DNA of 64,000 nucleotides from Euryarchaeota archaeon UBA170 (GCA_002499345.1 DALF01000019.1:12172-76171), one strand, 5' to 3'. Positions 23,700 through 33,019 are shown, numbered from the stretch's first letter. A program made the numbers and translations. The notes: a model not told the origin generated them from the letters alone.

Positions 23700-24293
23700 T
23701 CACATTGACGGATGAGTGATGGCTTCAGACAGCGCCTTCAGAGATTTTCCCCTGTGTGATAATGTTGATTTTTGTGATTTGCTCATTTGTCCGAAAGACA
23801 ATCCATTTGAGTCATCTGGAAAAAAGATTGGATCATAGCCGAAACCGCCGTCTCCGCATATATTTTCACCTATCTTTCCTCTGCAGACTCCAGTCGTCAC
23901 TATTCGAGTACCATTCATCATCAGAACAGTCACCGCTCTGTACTCACAGTGTCTTTTTCTTTCTTCACTCATTAGTTTTAGAATACCATCAAGTCCAATC
24001 GTCTCGAAAACATATGATGAATAGACGCCGGGAAACCCATTTAATGAGTCTATGAATAGTCCAGAATCCTCGACTAGGATTGCGCAGTTCATAACTTCTG
24101 ATTCTGATAACATATTAATTGCCTGCTTAGATTTTGAAATGGCTACTTCCATCAGTTCTGATGACTGTGGTTCAATAAAATCTGGAGGTTGTCCATCAAT
24201 AATGAGAAGCTCAACGTTGTGCCCTAGTGGCTCTAGATACTCTCTAGCCTCATCTAACTTTTTTGAATTGCCTGTTGCAAAAATTATTCTCAT
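23700..24293 (-). CDS. rdgB: XTP/dITP pyrophosphatase (RdgB/HAM1)
   Basis: A house-cleaning enzyme that hydrolyses non-canonical purine triphosphates to monophosphates. The family pattern is complete: start IIFATGNSKKLDEA, the acidic motif LVEDSGLFIDSLNGFPGVYS, the central basic and aromatic CEYRAVTVL, and the nucleotide-binding region GGFGYDPIFFPD followed by SFGQMSKSQKSTLSHRGK. Length 197 is normal. It begins four bases after the bud32 stop, so the two are cotranscribed; this pairing is plausible since both are housekeeping genes. Confidence 0.94.
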   Translation of the reverse strand: MRIIFATGNSKKLDEAREYLEPLGHNVELLIIDGQPPDFIEPQSSELMEVAISKSKQAINMLSESEVMNCAILVEDSGLFIDSLNGFPGVYSSYVFETIGLDGILKLMSEERKRHCEYRAVTVLMMNGTRIVTTGVCRGKIGENICGDGGFGYDPIFFPDDSNGLSFGQMSKSQKSTLSHRGKSLKALSEAITHPSM

Positions 24294-24297
24294 TAAA

Positions 24298-24921
24298 CTA
24301 CCCCATATATCTGACCCGATTCCTGATTTGATTGAACCTAGAAATTACTGACTCCGGGCTATAAGGAGATTCGGTGGATGACGATTCACTATATCCAATT
24401 AGTACGTCCTCAATCCCTTTTTCAAGCTCAGAATGACTCGCTGAAAGACATTCATTCAATACTTGGAGATCCTGTCCCATATGCTCCAGTTCTGCAGAAA
24501 TCCTAGATAGTCCGAAATCAAGTAATGATATTTTTCCTGTTCCATCAATCATGATGTTATGAGTTGTTAAATCTCCATGTGAGAGGCCAAGTTCATGTAG
24601 TTCTCTAATTTTTTCACCTATTTTAAACATGTAATCTTCTCCTATTGAGTCTCCGACTAGTGATTCATAGATTGGGTTTCCTCCAAGTTTAGAAAGTACC
24701 ATCCAACCCTCCTCATGATTTATCTGAAGGAGTCTGGGTGCAGAGAATTGAGTAATCTGTAATCTGGAAAGTACCTTGGCCTCTACAGTAATTCTACTCT
24801 TCGTCAGCCTGGCATCTAATTCCATATGCCTGTAACCCCTTCTCCTACGTGACTTGAGTACTGCTGGGATGCCTAGCCATAAGCCTGAAGTTACCCTCGC
24901 CTCGGCCCCGATATGAATCAT
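24298..24921 (-). CDS. bud32: Bud32/PRPK-type kinase, KEOPS subunit
   Basis: Bud32 is the small kinase/ATPase of the KEOPS complex, which makes t6A37 on ANN-decoding tRNAs together with Kae1. The mini-kinase pattern is visible: a short N-lobe with IHIGAEARV and VLKSRRRRGYRHMELD, then LGLSHGDLTTHNIMI (catalytic loop) and ISLLDFGLS (metal-binding DFG). The C terminus ends in the basic NRVRYMG usual for the family. The frame is open to 24960, but homologues start at MIHIGAEA, so I choose ATG 24921, giving 207 residues. In many euryarchaea Bud32 is fused to Kae1; here it stands alone and Kae1 is not in the window. Confidence 0.93.
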   Translation of the reverse strand: MIHIGAEARVTSGLWLGIPAVLKSRRRRGYRHMELDARLTKSRITVEAKVLSRLQITQFSAPRLLQINHEEGWMVLSKLGGNPIYESLVGDSIGEDYMFKIGEKIRELHELGLSHGDLTTHNIMIDGTGKISLLDFGLSRISAELEHMGQDLQVLNECLSASHSELEKGIEDVLIGYSESSSTESPYSPESVISRFNQIRNRVRYMG

Positions 24922-25020
24922 TTCAGACTCTTTCCAATATTGGAAGCATGGGCCGGCCATGGCTATGGGAGGTCACATACCTTGAAAGCGATTCCACCGA
25001 AGCGAACTCTGGAGAAACAT

Positions 25021-26100
25021 ATGGAAATGCCATCAGCGCCTTCGCCAAGAGGGCTAGTAGTGCCGAAGTTCTTCTCCGAAGAGGAGATTGAATTAGAGGC
25101 AAAAAGACTGTTTGAAGCAATAGGCCAGAGCTCCCGATGGAATATGAGAATTTGTAGATCAATTTCACCATTGACATTAGAAATTAACCATTTAAAGAAG
25201 CAGAAAGATGTTTTTCTGATAGCTCATTCATATCAAACCCCAGACATTGTCTACGGCGTTGCTGATTCTGTATCCGATAGTTACACTTTGTCTAAAGCAG
25301 CACGGGATGCTCCCCAGAGGACCATTCTCTTCTCTAGTGTGAGATTCATGGCCGAAACCGCAAAGATTGTCAGTCCTCACAAAACCGTTTTACATCCATC
25401 TCCTGATGCCGGCTGCTCATTGAGTGATGGGATTAATGCGGACGATGTGATCAAATTAAAGGAGAAATACCCGGGGGTTCCTGTAGCATGCTACATCAAT
25501 ACTACAGCATCAGTCAAGGCAGAATGCGATGTTTGCGTAACTAGTAGCAACTATCTGAAAATATGCGAGAGACTCCCGGGAGATAAGGTAATTTTTGTTC
25601 CGGATAGATTCATGGGAAAACATATCCAAAAACATCTTCAAGGTAGGAAAGAAGTGATTATTTTCGATGGAGAATGTGAGGTTCACGCCGAGTTCACTGG
25701 GGAAAAGGTAATTTCATGGAGAGAGAGGATGAGTTCTATCGGTATCGACCTTCAAGTTCTTGCACATCCGGAATGCGACGCAGGAGTTTTGGAAGAGAGC
25801 GACTTTGTCGGAAGTAGTGAGCTTTTGATGAAGGAAGCTATGCGATTAGCTTCGATAGGGAGTCAGGATATCATGCTAATTACTGAGTGTGGGACAGCTG
25901 AGAGAGTACTTGCAGAGAGTGAATATGAGATAAATCTCCTAGGCGCCTGTGTCATGTGCAGACACATGAAAAGGACTCAACTAGAGGATATCCTACAGGC
26001 ACTCAGGGACCCCATGCCAGATCAGATAATTGAGATTGATGAAAATATAATTAATCGTGCGAGAAAATCACTTGATGAAATGTTCAGACTTGCTGAATAG
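25021..26100 (+). CDS. nadA: Quinolinate synthase A (NadA)
   Basis: NadA condenses iminoaspartate with dihydroxyacetone phosphate to quinolinate in de novo NAD synthesis, using an oxygen-sensitive 4Fe-4S cluster held by three cysteines. Visible family motifs are LIAHSYQTPDIVYGVADSVS, HPSPDAGCSLSD (first cluster cysteine), ACYINTTASVKAECDVCVTS, FVPDRFMGK, HPECD, and TECGTAERVL plus LGACVMCRHMKR near the end. The frame is open upstream to 24913, overlapping bud32, but the family begins near MEMPSAPSP, so I choose ATG 25021 (359 residues). It is divergent from bud32, with about 100 bases for promoters. nadB and nadC are not in the window. Confidence 0.94.
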   Translation: MEMPSAPSPRGLVVPKFFSEEEIELEAKRLFEAIGQSSRWNMRICRSISPLTLEINHLKKQKDVFLIAHSYQTPDIVYGVADSVSDSYTLSKAARDAPQRTILFSSVRFMAETAKIVSPHKTVLHPSPDAGCSLSDGINADDVIKLKEKYPGVPVACYINTTASVKAECDVCVTSSNYLKICERLPGDKVIFVPDRFMGKHIQKHLQGRKEVIIFDGECEVHAEFTGEKVISWRERMSSIGIDLQVLAHPECDAGVLEESDFVGSSELLMKEAMRLASIGSQDIMLITECGTAERVLAESEYEINLLGACVMCRHMKRTQLEDILQALRDPMPDQIIEIDENIINRARKSLDEMFRLAE

Positions 26101-26105
26101 AAGTG

Positions 26106-28211
26106 TCATTTTTCAGACTGTTTCTGTCTCGCCCATGTGAATACTAATGGAATCAACAATACTACCGACGTCTGTAAAATTACGGAGGAATATGGTTCAA
26201 AGGTCTCTTCTAGGTTGTACCATTTCAACTCTGCTTCCCCATTATTTCCAGTTTCAATCCATCCGACGCCCCCCAGAAGAGCCTGTGGACTAGAATGGCT
26301 TTCATCCTCATCAAATGTCAGTTGTTCTGTCTGATTTGATTCTATTTGGTAGATAAAGACTTGAGTTGTCTCAGATTCCTCGGGATTGGATGCGCCTGGC
26401 TGGAATCTAGGAATTTGGAGAAAGGCGACATTCCCATTTCCTATACTAGGAGAAGACGACTCCCATATCGGAGTAGATATCATAGTCTGCATACCGGAAA
26501 ATGCATCTGCGAAGACTGTCCTATTTATTGGCCCTACATCTACCACTACAGCGACTGCTTGACCATCAATTGCAATATCTACAATATTAGACTTTGAGTA
26601 ATTTATTTCCACTCCTGACTGCTCAGATAAAAATTCATCCTGTGCAATATCTGCAATTACGTCTAGGTAGATTGCGGTAGTAGGGCTGGCCTCGGTAAGT
26701 GATGAGATGTACACTGTCGGACCTGAGGAATCGTTGTATATTGACCACGCGACAGAGTTTCCAGATACCTCTAGCGTATCTACCTCATTGGATATTCCCC
26801 CTAATTCTGAGATCTCTTGTTCTGAGTTCATCGTCAAAATACCATCTACGGTTAGCATCACAATGAGGGGATTTCCATTTCCATCATATCCGATATCTGA
26901 AATATCAATCTCAAAATCAACATTCTTAGAGAATATTGGCAGATAGGGATTATCTAGAGATTCTAGATCATAGAGATCTACTCGAGTCTGATTATTTACT
27001 AAAAGATACGAGCCTGAAATCGATATACTTGGCTCTTCCAACCAAGTAGGGCCGGATATTAATTGGCCTTGTCTTCCCTCTAAGCTAGTATTCAATGCAG
27101 TAATCTCAACATCATCTATTCCGTCCATTTGAGGATCTACTTCTATTCCTATCAGCCAATCATCAGAGCCGGCGGCGGAAGTTGGCCACTCAACTCCTTC
27201 TACGGGAAAATCTTGATGTGTAGCATCCCAAAGAAGCACAAAACCAGTAGATAGTAGTAAAGCGGCTATGAAAACGCTGGTCTGCTTACTTCCCGGTTCC
27301 TTGAGGAGGGAAAGCTTCTGTCTGGCATAATTCCTAGCGCCCGTAAAGAAATTTTTTGGATTATCAATAAGCCTAGCAAGCTTCCTGGTGAATAGCCTTT
27401 CATCAGCGATCTTCCAAATCCCCTTATGTGTCCTCTCCGTGACTGACACAGCTGCAATTGCAACAATCATCCCCCCAAGTATATCTATGGCCCAATGAAT
27501 TCCCAGGTAGACAATAGAGAAGGCGGTCAAAGCTAGGAAAGCCACTAGGAATCTTCGAAAATTTAGCCACCTTCCATCTTCGTCCCATCTCGTCATGGTT
27601 AGCCATATGGCAAATGGAAGACCGATGTGTAGACTAGGCATTCCATTAGTAAACGGATCTATACGGGTGAACCAGTTGTGAATCTCAGGAGTCAGATCAT
27701 AGGCTACAGTTTCCATGAGGGGAATGTAGTCTCCCGTCACTCTTACATTGAAGAATAGATAGAATGGAATTGCTAGAATGTAGACCCAGAACATCGAAAG
27801 GGAGACGCGATCTGCCATATGACGATCATCGAAGTATATTGGATATACGAAGGAAGCGAAAGTCGCTGTCATGAATCCCATGACATAGAAGTGTGTTAGG
27901 GCCACATCCAAGAAATCGTTTCTGAAGCCTTCCTGTACCCACAGTACTATGTCTCCTTCGATGGCGTAAACGTAGGGAGTCATGTCTAGTTGTGTGTTGG
28001 CCATCAAAATTCTATCCAAGCCATCTAAAATATCCTTCCATAGATATACTGAGAAAACCACAATCATGTGTGCCCAGTATCTTCTGAACATATCTATGAA
28101 GCCCTCGATTCTGACTTTAGCATAAGGGGGCTTGAAAATTGGCATCATTGCTACGCTGATGAGAATAGCACCTGTTATCCAGGTAATGTAAATCCCGCTT
28201 CCTACGGCCAT
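26106..28211 (-). CDS. PAP2-family membrane enzyme fused to a large extracytoplasmic domain
   Basis: The N-terminal 260 residues form a polytopic membrane unit with the PAP2 pattern: MPSLHIGLPFA (His195) and YLGIHWAIDILGG (His239, Asp243), as in inositol-phosphoceramide/archaetidylinositol-type synthases and lipid phosphatases; an upstream basic motif of the standard kind is not obvious. After a short linker and a further hydrophobic segment (about 310-330) come about 340 residues with repeated beta-strand-like pieces (VDLYDLESLDNP, VDVGPINRT, VFIYQIESNQTEQLTFDEDE) that look like a beta-propeller of the TolB kind. A final hydrophobic segment and RQKQSEK end the chain. The domain join is visible within a single frame without interruption. 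Polar head-group exchange or dephosphorylation of lipids is the likely activity. Confidence 0.85.
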   Translation of the reverse strand: MAVGSGIYITWITGAILISVAMMPIFKPPYAKVRIEGFIDMFRRYWAHMIVVFSVYLWKDILDGLDRILMANTQLDMTPYVYAIEGDIVLWVQEGFRNDFLDVALTHFYVMGFMTATFASFVYPIYFDDRHMADRVSLSMFWVYILAIPFYLFFNVRVTGDYIPLMETVAYDLTPEIHNWFTRIDPFTNGMPSLHIGLPFAIWLTMTRWDEDGRWLNFRRFLVAFLALTAFSIVYLGIHWAIDILGGMIVAIAAVSVTERTHKGIWKIADERLFTRKLARLIDNPKNFFTGARNYARQKLSLLKEPGSKQTSVFIAALLLSTGFVLLWDATHQDFPVEGVEWPTSAAGSDDWLIGIEVDPQMDGIDDVEITALNTSLEGRQGQLISGPTWLEEPSISISGSYLLVNNQTRVDLYDLESLDNPYLPIFSKNVDFEIDISDIGYDGNGNPLIVMLTVDGILTMNSEQEISELGGISNEVDTLEVSGNSVAWSIYNDSSGPTVYISSLTEASPTTAIYLDVIADIAQDEFLSEQSGVEINYSKSNIVDIAIDGQAVAVVVDVGPINRTVFADAFSGMQTMISTPIWESSSPSIGNGNVAFLQIPRFQPGASNPEESETTQVFIYQIESNQTEQLTFDEDESHSSPQALLGGVGWIETGNNGEAELKWYNLEETFEPYSSVILQTSVVLLIPLVFTWARQKQSEK

Positions 28212-28266
28212 TCAATACCTCCCGAGAAGTATGTTTGACATGAATTCGACCCTTGAAATTACTATT

Positions 28267-29271
28267 TTAGGTGATCTTCACTTGGTGAATATCACCTTTC
28301 TCCAATGATGAAAGTATCTCTTCAACGACCTTACTGAACGATAATGCAGTTTCTCCTTCTGGTTCTGCCACAATCCTATGAACTCCATCATCCCCTCCCC
28401 TCACCACTCCTGGGTCGAAGGGTAGTCGCCCTAGGAAGGGCACTTCTAGCTCATGTGCAGAGTCTTCCCCCCCTCCTGATTTGAACAGATCTAAGGTTAC
28501 AGACCATTTTCCCTCGGGTGAAGCAGTAATATCGATAGGGACCCCCGTTGGTCCAATCATAGAGAATTGACTACCAGCTTCCGCGGTTCCTGAAATGGTG
28601 TAACCACTCATATTCTCGACCACGCCAAGAACAGGGACTGATATTGTCTTGGCAAAATTGATTGATTTTCTACTGTCCAAAAGTGCGACTTCTTGAGGAG
28701 TGGTTACAATAACCACTCCATCCAAATTTGGTAGTGTCTGGCTTACTGTGAGAGGCTCATCACCGGTTCCGGGAGGGAAATCTATCACAAGAGTGTCAAG
28801 CTCTCCCCATGCCACATCTCCGATAAATTGCTGAATGGCGCCGAGTTTTATCGGTCCTCTCCAAATTACAGGCTTATCCGGATCTTCAATCAGGAATGCC
28901 ATTGAAATGACCTTTATCCCATGGGGACCTATTGCGGGAAATATCTGACCGTCTTCTATGTGGAGCTCTGTCCCCTCAATGCCTAGCATCTTGGGCACAT
29001 TAGGCCCTGTAATATCTATGTCCATTAGTCCAACTTTCTTCCCCATACGAGCTAGTGAAAGAGCTATTCCGGTGGCCACCGTAGTCTTTCCAACACCTCC
29101 TTTTCCAGAGAGAACCATGATTTTATGGCGGATTCCCTCACTCATTTTTGACATTCTCATTTTTCTTTGCATCTGTTGGTAGGCCTGCTCCATCTGAGCT
29201 CTCTGATTCGAGTTAGCTTCCTCTTCTGCTTGAGAATCAGGAGAATGGTGTGACACGGGCGAATCTGCCAT
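28267..29271 (-). CDS. Mrp/NBP35-family P-loop ATPase lacking the CxxC motif
   Basis: A member of the Mrp (ApbC/NBP35) family, usually iron-sulfur cluster carriers. The deviant Walker A is SGKGGVGKTT at residues 55-64, followed by MDIDITGPN, VIWRGP, LDTLVIDFPPGTGDEPL and TTPQEVALLD, all typical. Family members normally have ENMS followed by a C-x-x-C that holds a bridging cluster. Here ENMSGYT (219-225) runs into a 50-residue segment (SGTAEAGSQFSMIG to KSGGGED) with no cysteine; in fact the whole 334-residue chain has none. It cannot hold a cluster in the usual way. The N-terminal 45 residues are low complexity, with an alpha-helical QMEQAYQQMQRKMRM. The role could be a cluster-independent ATPase or assembly regulator. 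Confidence 0.9.
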   Translation of the reverse strand: MADSPVSHHSPDSQAEEEANSNQRAQMEQAYQQMQRKMRMSKMSEGIRHKIMVLSGKGGVGKTTVATGIALSLARMGKKVGLMDIDITGPNVPKMLGIEGTELHIEDGQIFPAIGPHGIKVISMAFLIEDPDKPVIWRGPIKLGAIQQFIGDVAWGELDTLVIDFPPGTGDEPLTVSQTLPNLDGVVIVTTPQEVALLDSRKSINFAKTISVPVLGVVENMSGYTISGTAEAGSQFSMIGPTGVPIDITASPEGKWSVTLDLFKSGGGEDSAHELEVPFLGRLPFDPGVVRGGDDGVHRIVAEPEGETALSFSKVVEEILSSLEKGDIHQVKIT

Positions 29272-29371
29272 GATACTTGGTAAGAGCGGGCATACTTCAA
29301 TGCTAGTCTAGGTAATTTTAATTAATTGCTATTGGGGTTGAGTTAATTTAGTTCAATTCATTCGGAAATCT

Positions 29372-29749
29372 GTGAGGTTTCTATTCGTTTGTGTAGGTAA
29401 CACTTGCAGGAGCCAAATGGCTGAGGCGATATGTAAGAGTCTTGGACACTCTGCTAATTCTGCTGGGACACACCCTGGAAGGGAAGTTAATGCAAATGCA
29501 ATCAGAGTACTAGAAGAAAGGGGGATAGAGTCAATGGGACTTTTCCCTAAATCAATAGATGATATTGAAACCGACGGCTATGATAAGATAGTTAGCATGG
29601 GCTGTGGAGTACAATGTCCCAAACTCCCCATTGACTACGACTGGGGACTAGATGACCCTCATGGAAAGTCGATAGAAATATATAGATCGACACGAGATTC
29701 GATAATTGATTTGATGCGTGAATTGATTCTAAAAGAGACCGACGCTTAG
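29372..29749 (+). CDS. ArsC/low-molecular-weight protein tyrosine phosphatase family
   Basis: A 125-residue protein with the phosphate loop CVGNTCRS (Cys7 to Ser14) at the N terminus, the pattern of low-molecular-weight tyrosine phosphatases and thioredoxin-coupled arsenate reductases. The cysteine pair in MGCGVQCP (Cys78 and Cys82) matches the redox pair of ArsC, and DDPHGKS supplies the general-acid aspartate, so arsenate reduction is the better guess. In arsenate reductase the pair is usually spaced C-x6-C; here it is C-x3-C, so the mechanism may differ. The start is GTG at 29372. No arsenic transporter gene is close by. Confidence 0.85.
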   Translation: MRFLFVCVGNTCRSQMAEAICKSLGHSANSAGTHPGREVNANAIRVLEERGIESMGLFPKSIDDIETDGYDKIVSMGCGVQCPKLPIDYDWGLDDPHGKSIEIYRSTRDSIIDLMRELILKETDA

Positions 29750-29778
29750 AAAAGCGATTCTGCTTTCCCAACATTCAC

Positions 29779-29853
29779 ACGAGTGTAGTGTAGTGGTTAT
29801 CACCCGGCGTTGCCAACGCCGGAACCCGGGTTCAAATCCCGGCACTCGTACCA
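29779..29853 (+). tRNA. tRNA-Gly (anticodon GCC)
   Basis: The acceptor stem is ACGAGTG with CACTCGT, all seven pairs Watson-Crick, followed by discriminator A and an encoded CCA at 29851-29853. The anticodon arm is CGGCG-TTGCCAA-CGCCG, anticodon GCC, reading GGC and GGT. The T arm holds CCGGGTTCAAATCCCGG. There is no intron. With the CCC isoacceptor at 14.8 kb, the window has two of the three expected glycine tRNAs. Confidence 0.96.
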
Positions 29854-29865
29854 TTTTATCTGGAA

Positions 29866-32800
29866 TTAGTCAAAATCTGACTTTCTAATCTGTAAAATTA
29901 CTGCTACCATGCCAAGGAGCAGGAGAGAGAAGGAAGTTACTAGAACGATTGAAGACATGTTCTTCGAAATCCAGCTAGAGTCACCAGCGCAACAGTCGGA
30001 TGAGTAGACCGAGAACACGTGCCCCTGATCTTCTAGAGGAGTGCTAGAAAGATAGATGTCTGTGGCTCTTATTTTTATTTCTAGGTCCCCCTCCGGTATG
30101 GTCGATCTGACTATGAACTCCAGTGAATAAATGCCGTCTCCTGCTAACCGATCCCCCGAAGTACCGTCATCTACCATTAGTAGCCATTCCTCAGACTTCC
30201 CGATCTCAGCGAGCCTGCCTATCTTTGCTTGAACGGACGATACCCCGTCATAATCAGAAATCGCAGCCTCGATGTGATGAGTAATTTGCCCACCATTCCC
30301 GGAGACCATTACTGGATGGATTACTTGCTCTTGATCAGAAATGTAAGACTGAGGGGACCCATCTCTCCATACCTCCAAAGATGAAACTGTAGGATGTTCG
30401 TTATCAATCCTCAATAGCGAGGTCAACTTTAGGCCATTAGTGATTATTTCCGCTCCTTGTAAATCTGATATTCTCAGAGGAATGCCTCTCTCGCCGGGCG
30501 CTACTGTGATGGGAACGGAGAATTCTCCAGACCACATTCCTGAAGACTCTGAGAAGTTAAGGGGGTATAGCTCACCTCCAGAGCTCAGGAGATCTACAAT
30601 TACTTCAGATACCCCATGGCCATCTACACAATCGACTGTAATTCCTATGGATTCGCCCCTGATTGCTGATGACTGCGAGAATGAAACTGAAGTCACCCTT
30701 GGAGGGAGATTTGCAATACTAATTTCTGCTGTTTCAATTATTTCAACCCAGTAATCTATGATTGTAATGGGGATATAGAAATCTCCAAACTCTAGTCCAT
30801 TGTGAATGACTAGTGATGTCCAAACATCATCACGAATGGTTAGATCTCCTTTCAAGCCACTATCTGAAAGCTCGATAAGTCCCATTCCAATAGAAGAAAA
30901 ATCGGCGACAACGGATACAACATCCGTATCTATGTCATTAATCAACACTTCAATATGAGATACCCCTCCCTCTGTATGTAGAAATCCCTCTCGGAATCTA
31001 ACAGATTCTAGAGATGGAGGAGTGTTTTCATCAGCGGTAATTATTGATGGGTATAGAATTCTATCTACCTTCTGATACTCCTGAAAGGAAATGTCACTTG
31101 ATTGATTTTCATCTCCTGATTCTAATGTTATCCACCTTGAGACCTCATACAAAAGTCCTGAGAGAGGACCTTCATTGACAAAAAATCCTGAGGCCATAAT
31201 TTCCTCGAAGTCGAATTCTCCAGTCCATTCTGCGACTTCTACGATATGACCATCCATCTCTTTCTCAATGATCGAATTAATTGTTACTTCGAGAGTATTA
31301 GATGGATTGCCAAATAGAACAAATCTATCACCTGGAACCACGATCTGGGGCGATTTTCCACTCTCTCGGGATATCTGATTGGAAATCAGAGGGCTGGCCT
31401 CCGGTCTGGTTGGCTGTTCTACTATTGGCGATTCAGGAGGGAATTCATTTGAAACAGAACCATTGTCCTCTACGTACTGTAATCTGACAGTCCTATTCTG
31501 CCAGTCCTCCTGAGGCACAGTGAATTCATATGTCAGATTATGCTCAGCACCGAATTCTTGGGAGATTGGTCCGAAAGGGGTTGCTGAAACATTGAACCAG
31601 AACTCGTTTTGAATCTTATCGACCTCATATCTTACGCCCTCTGAATTCTCCTGTATTCCAGAGTCTACTATCTGCCTGACAAATCCGAAACTACCCTCGG
31701 CATCACCATCATAGGTCCCATCCACAATTATCGTGTCCGAAACTGTCTCGCCTCCAGTCGATTCTAGATGGATCATTGGAATGGTCCCATTCACGTCTAT
31801 ACTGAACTGATCATCGTCAATCTCAAATCCGAATTCACCCCCTCCGAATGCTCTGAAGAACTGTTCCTCACGGGTATCGTCAGACCATCTCTCTCTGATT
31901 ATCAAATCATCAAGCTCGAATGAGAAAAAGTCTGATACCCCCGATATCCTCAATGATGCATTTGCCTCTAACTGAAAATTCTGAATACGCCTCTGCCCGT
32001 CTTCATCGAAGGATTCGAAGTAGAAGGTATGGATTTCTCCGAAGCCTCCACCTGAGCTATTGTTATCTCCACCATTGAAAGATAGCCATCCGTTGCCCTC
32101 GATTATAATCCTCTCAGACAACTCGCCATTTTCCCATGAGCGATTTATAGAGGCCTCACTGACTGAAATTTCTGCTGTGAAACCTTCTTCATAACCTTCT
32201 TCTGAATAGCCTTCCCTTAGCACCATTGTGCCATTACCTAACATCTCAAAATCTTGAGATAGAAGCTCATCTCCATCGTATGTTTCGTTCAACCATACTC
32301 TGTCCAGAGAGAGGTCCAGAATAATCCCATTTAATCCGTTCATTGTGTTCATCTGAAGAGAGCCGTTGCCAAGTTCATTGGATTCTAGAGTAGCCCCTTC
32401 TCTCTTTTGCCAGCCTCTTCCGATAAAATCGATATTCTGATTGCCAGAATCTTCTCCTTCTAGTGACCAGACGGTCTCTCTTGTGATTTCATGATCCTCG
32501 ATTGGTTGGTTCCAATTGGTAACTACAAAAGATCTGGTGCACGACGACTCCAAACTGGAGAAGTTAACAAAAATCTTGTCGCCAAAATTTGGTTGTGATT
32601 CTAGTTCTATGTCTACCTCCCCTCCAGCGCTAATGTGTGAGACATTTAGTGGGTTGTCATCTACTGTCATGCCCGCGTGGCTCGCGTTGATAGAAATGCC
32701 ACTTGGGGATGTTCCAGGAGAAAACGGCGGGTCGAAAACGACTCGATACCTGTGGATGTGCTCTACTGAGAAGAGTTCGCCTTCCTCGTTCGGCTCTTCT

Positions 32801-32961
32801 AGCCAGTTGACTTGAGAGCCCCAATCAACCAGAATCTCACATTCATTAGTGACTGAAGACTGTCCAGAAACCAAACTTGTAGGCAAGCTGAGCAACAATA
32901 TTGATGTCAATAGAATTGCGAATTTTGTCTTTGATTCCTCCTTAGCCAAATCAACCACCAA
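29866..32961 (-). CDS. Large secreted, membrane-anchored surface protein
   Basis: A 1031-residue protein with a signal peptide (about residues 12-33, FAILLTSILLLSLPTSLVSG, with cleavage likely soon after) and a C-terminal membrane anchor (about 1004-1023) ending in basic RKSDFD. It is therefore a cell-surface protein with nearly all its mass outside. The ectodomain is strand-rich, acidic, with many N-x-S/T sites, and late repeats that resemble Ig-like domains (VISVVADFSSIG-like pieces, RVTSVSFSQSSAIRGESIGITVDCVDGHGVSEVIVDL is one such unit split here). A region with two cysteines (SSDCCAGDS) precedes the anchor. The start is probably the TTG at 32961 or GTG at 32958. The function is unknown; surface layer or adhesion are candidates. 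Confidence 0.8.
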   Translation of the reverse strand: MVVDLAKEESKTKFAILLTSILLLSLPTSLVSGQSSVTNECEILVDWGSQVNWLEEPNEEGELFSVEHIHRYRVVFDPPFSPGTSPSGISINASHAGMTVDDNPLNVSHISAGGEVDIELESQPNFGDKIFVNFSSLESSCTRSFVVTNWNQPIEDHEITRETVWSLEGEDSGNQNIDFIGRGWQKREGATLESNELGNGSLQMNTMNGLNGIILDLSLDRVWLNETYDGDELLSQDFEMLGNGTMVLREGYSEEGYEEGFTAEISVSEASINRSWENGELSERIIIEGNGWLSFNGGDNNSSGGGFGEIHTFYFESFDEDGQRRIQNFQLEANASLRISGVSDFFSFELDDLIIRERWSDDTREEQFFRAFGGGEFGFEIDDDQFSIDVNGTIPMIHLESTGGETVSDTIIVDGTYDGDAEGSFGFVRQIVDSGIQENSEGVRYEVDKIQNEFWFNVSATPFGPISQEFGAEHNLTYEFTVPQEDWQNRTVRLQYVEDNGSVSNEFPPESPIVEQPTRPEASPLISNQISRESGKSPQIVVPGDRFVLFGNPSNTLEVTINSIIEKEMDGHIVEVAEWTGEFDFEEIMASGFFVNEGPLSGLLYEVSRWITLESGDENQSSDISFQEYQKVDRILYPSIITADENTPPSLESVRFREGFLHTEGGVSHIEVLINDIDTDVVSVVADFSSIGMGLIELSDSGLKGDLTIRDDVWTSLVIHNGLEFGDFYIPITIIDYWVEIIETAEISIANLPPRVTSVSFSQSSAIRGESIGITVDCVDGHGVSEVIVDLLSSGGELYPLNFSESSGMWSGEFSVPITVAPGERGIPLRISDLQGAEIITNGLKLTSLLRIDNEHPTVSSLEVWRDGSPQSYISDQEQVIHPVMVSGNGGQITHHIEAAISDYDGVSSVQAKIGRLAEIGKSEEWLLMVDDGTSGDRLAGDGIYSLEFIVRSTIPEGDLEIKIRATDIYLSSTPLEDQGHVFSVYSSDCCAGDSSWISKNMSSIVLVTSFSLLLLGMVAVILQIRKSDFD

Positions 32962-33019
32962 TTACTGCTAGCGATAGCATTAGTACAATAACCATTCCTA
33001 ATGCCAGACAGTGGGACAT
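32951..33019 (-). CDS. Possible 22-residue hydrophobic leader peptide
   Basis: Just upstream of the large surface protein, an ATG at 33019 opens 22 codons (MSHCLALGMVIVLMLSLAVIGG) before a TGA that overlaps the beginning of the downstream gene. The peptide is almost entirely hydrophobic, so it would span the membrane once. The overlap would couple its translation to that of the surface protein. With such a short frame, chance is a serious alternative; I list it because its composition is so clearly membrane-like and because the downstream gene has only a non-ATG start. Confidence 0.25.
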   Translation of the reverse strand: MSHCLALGMVIVLMLSLAVIGG

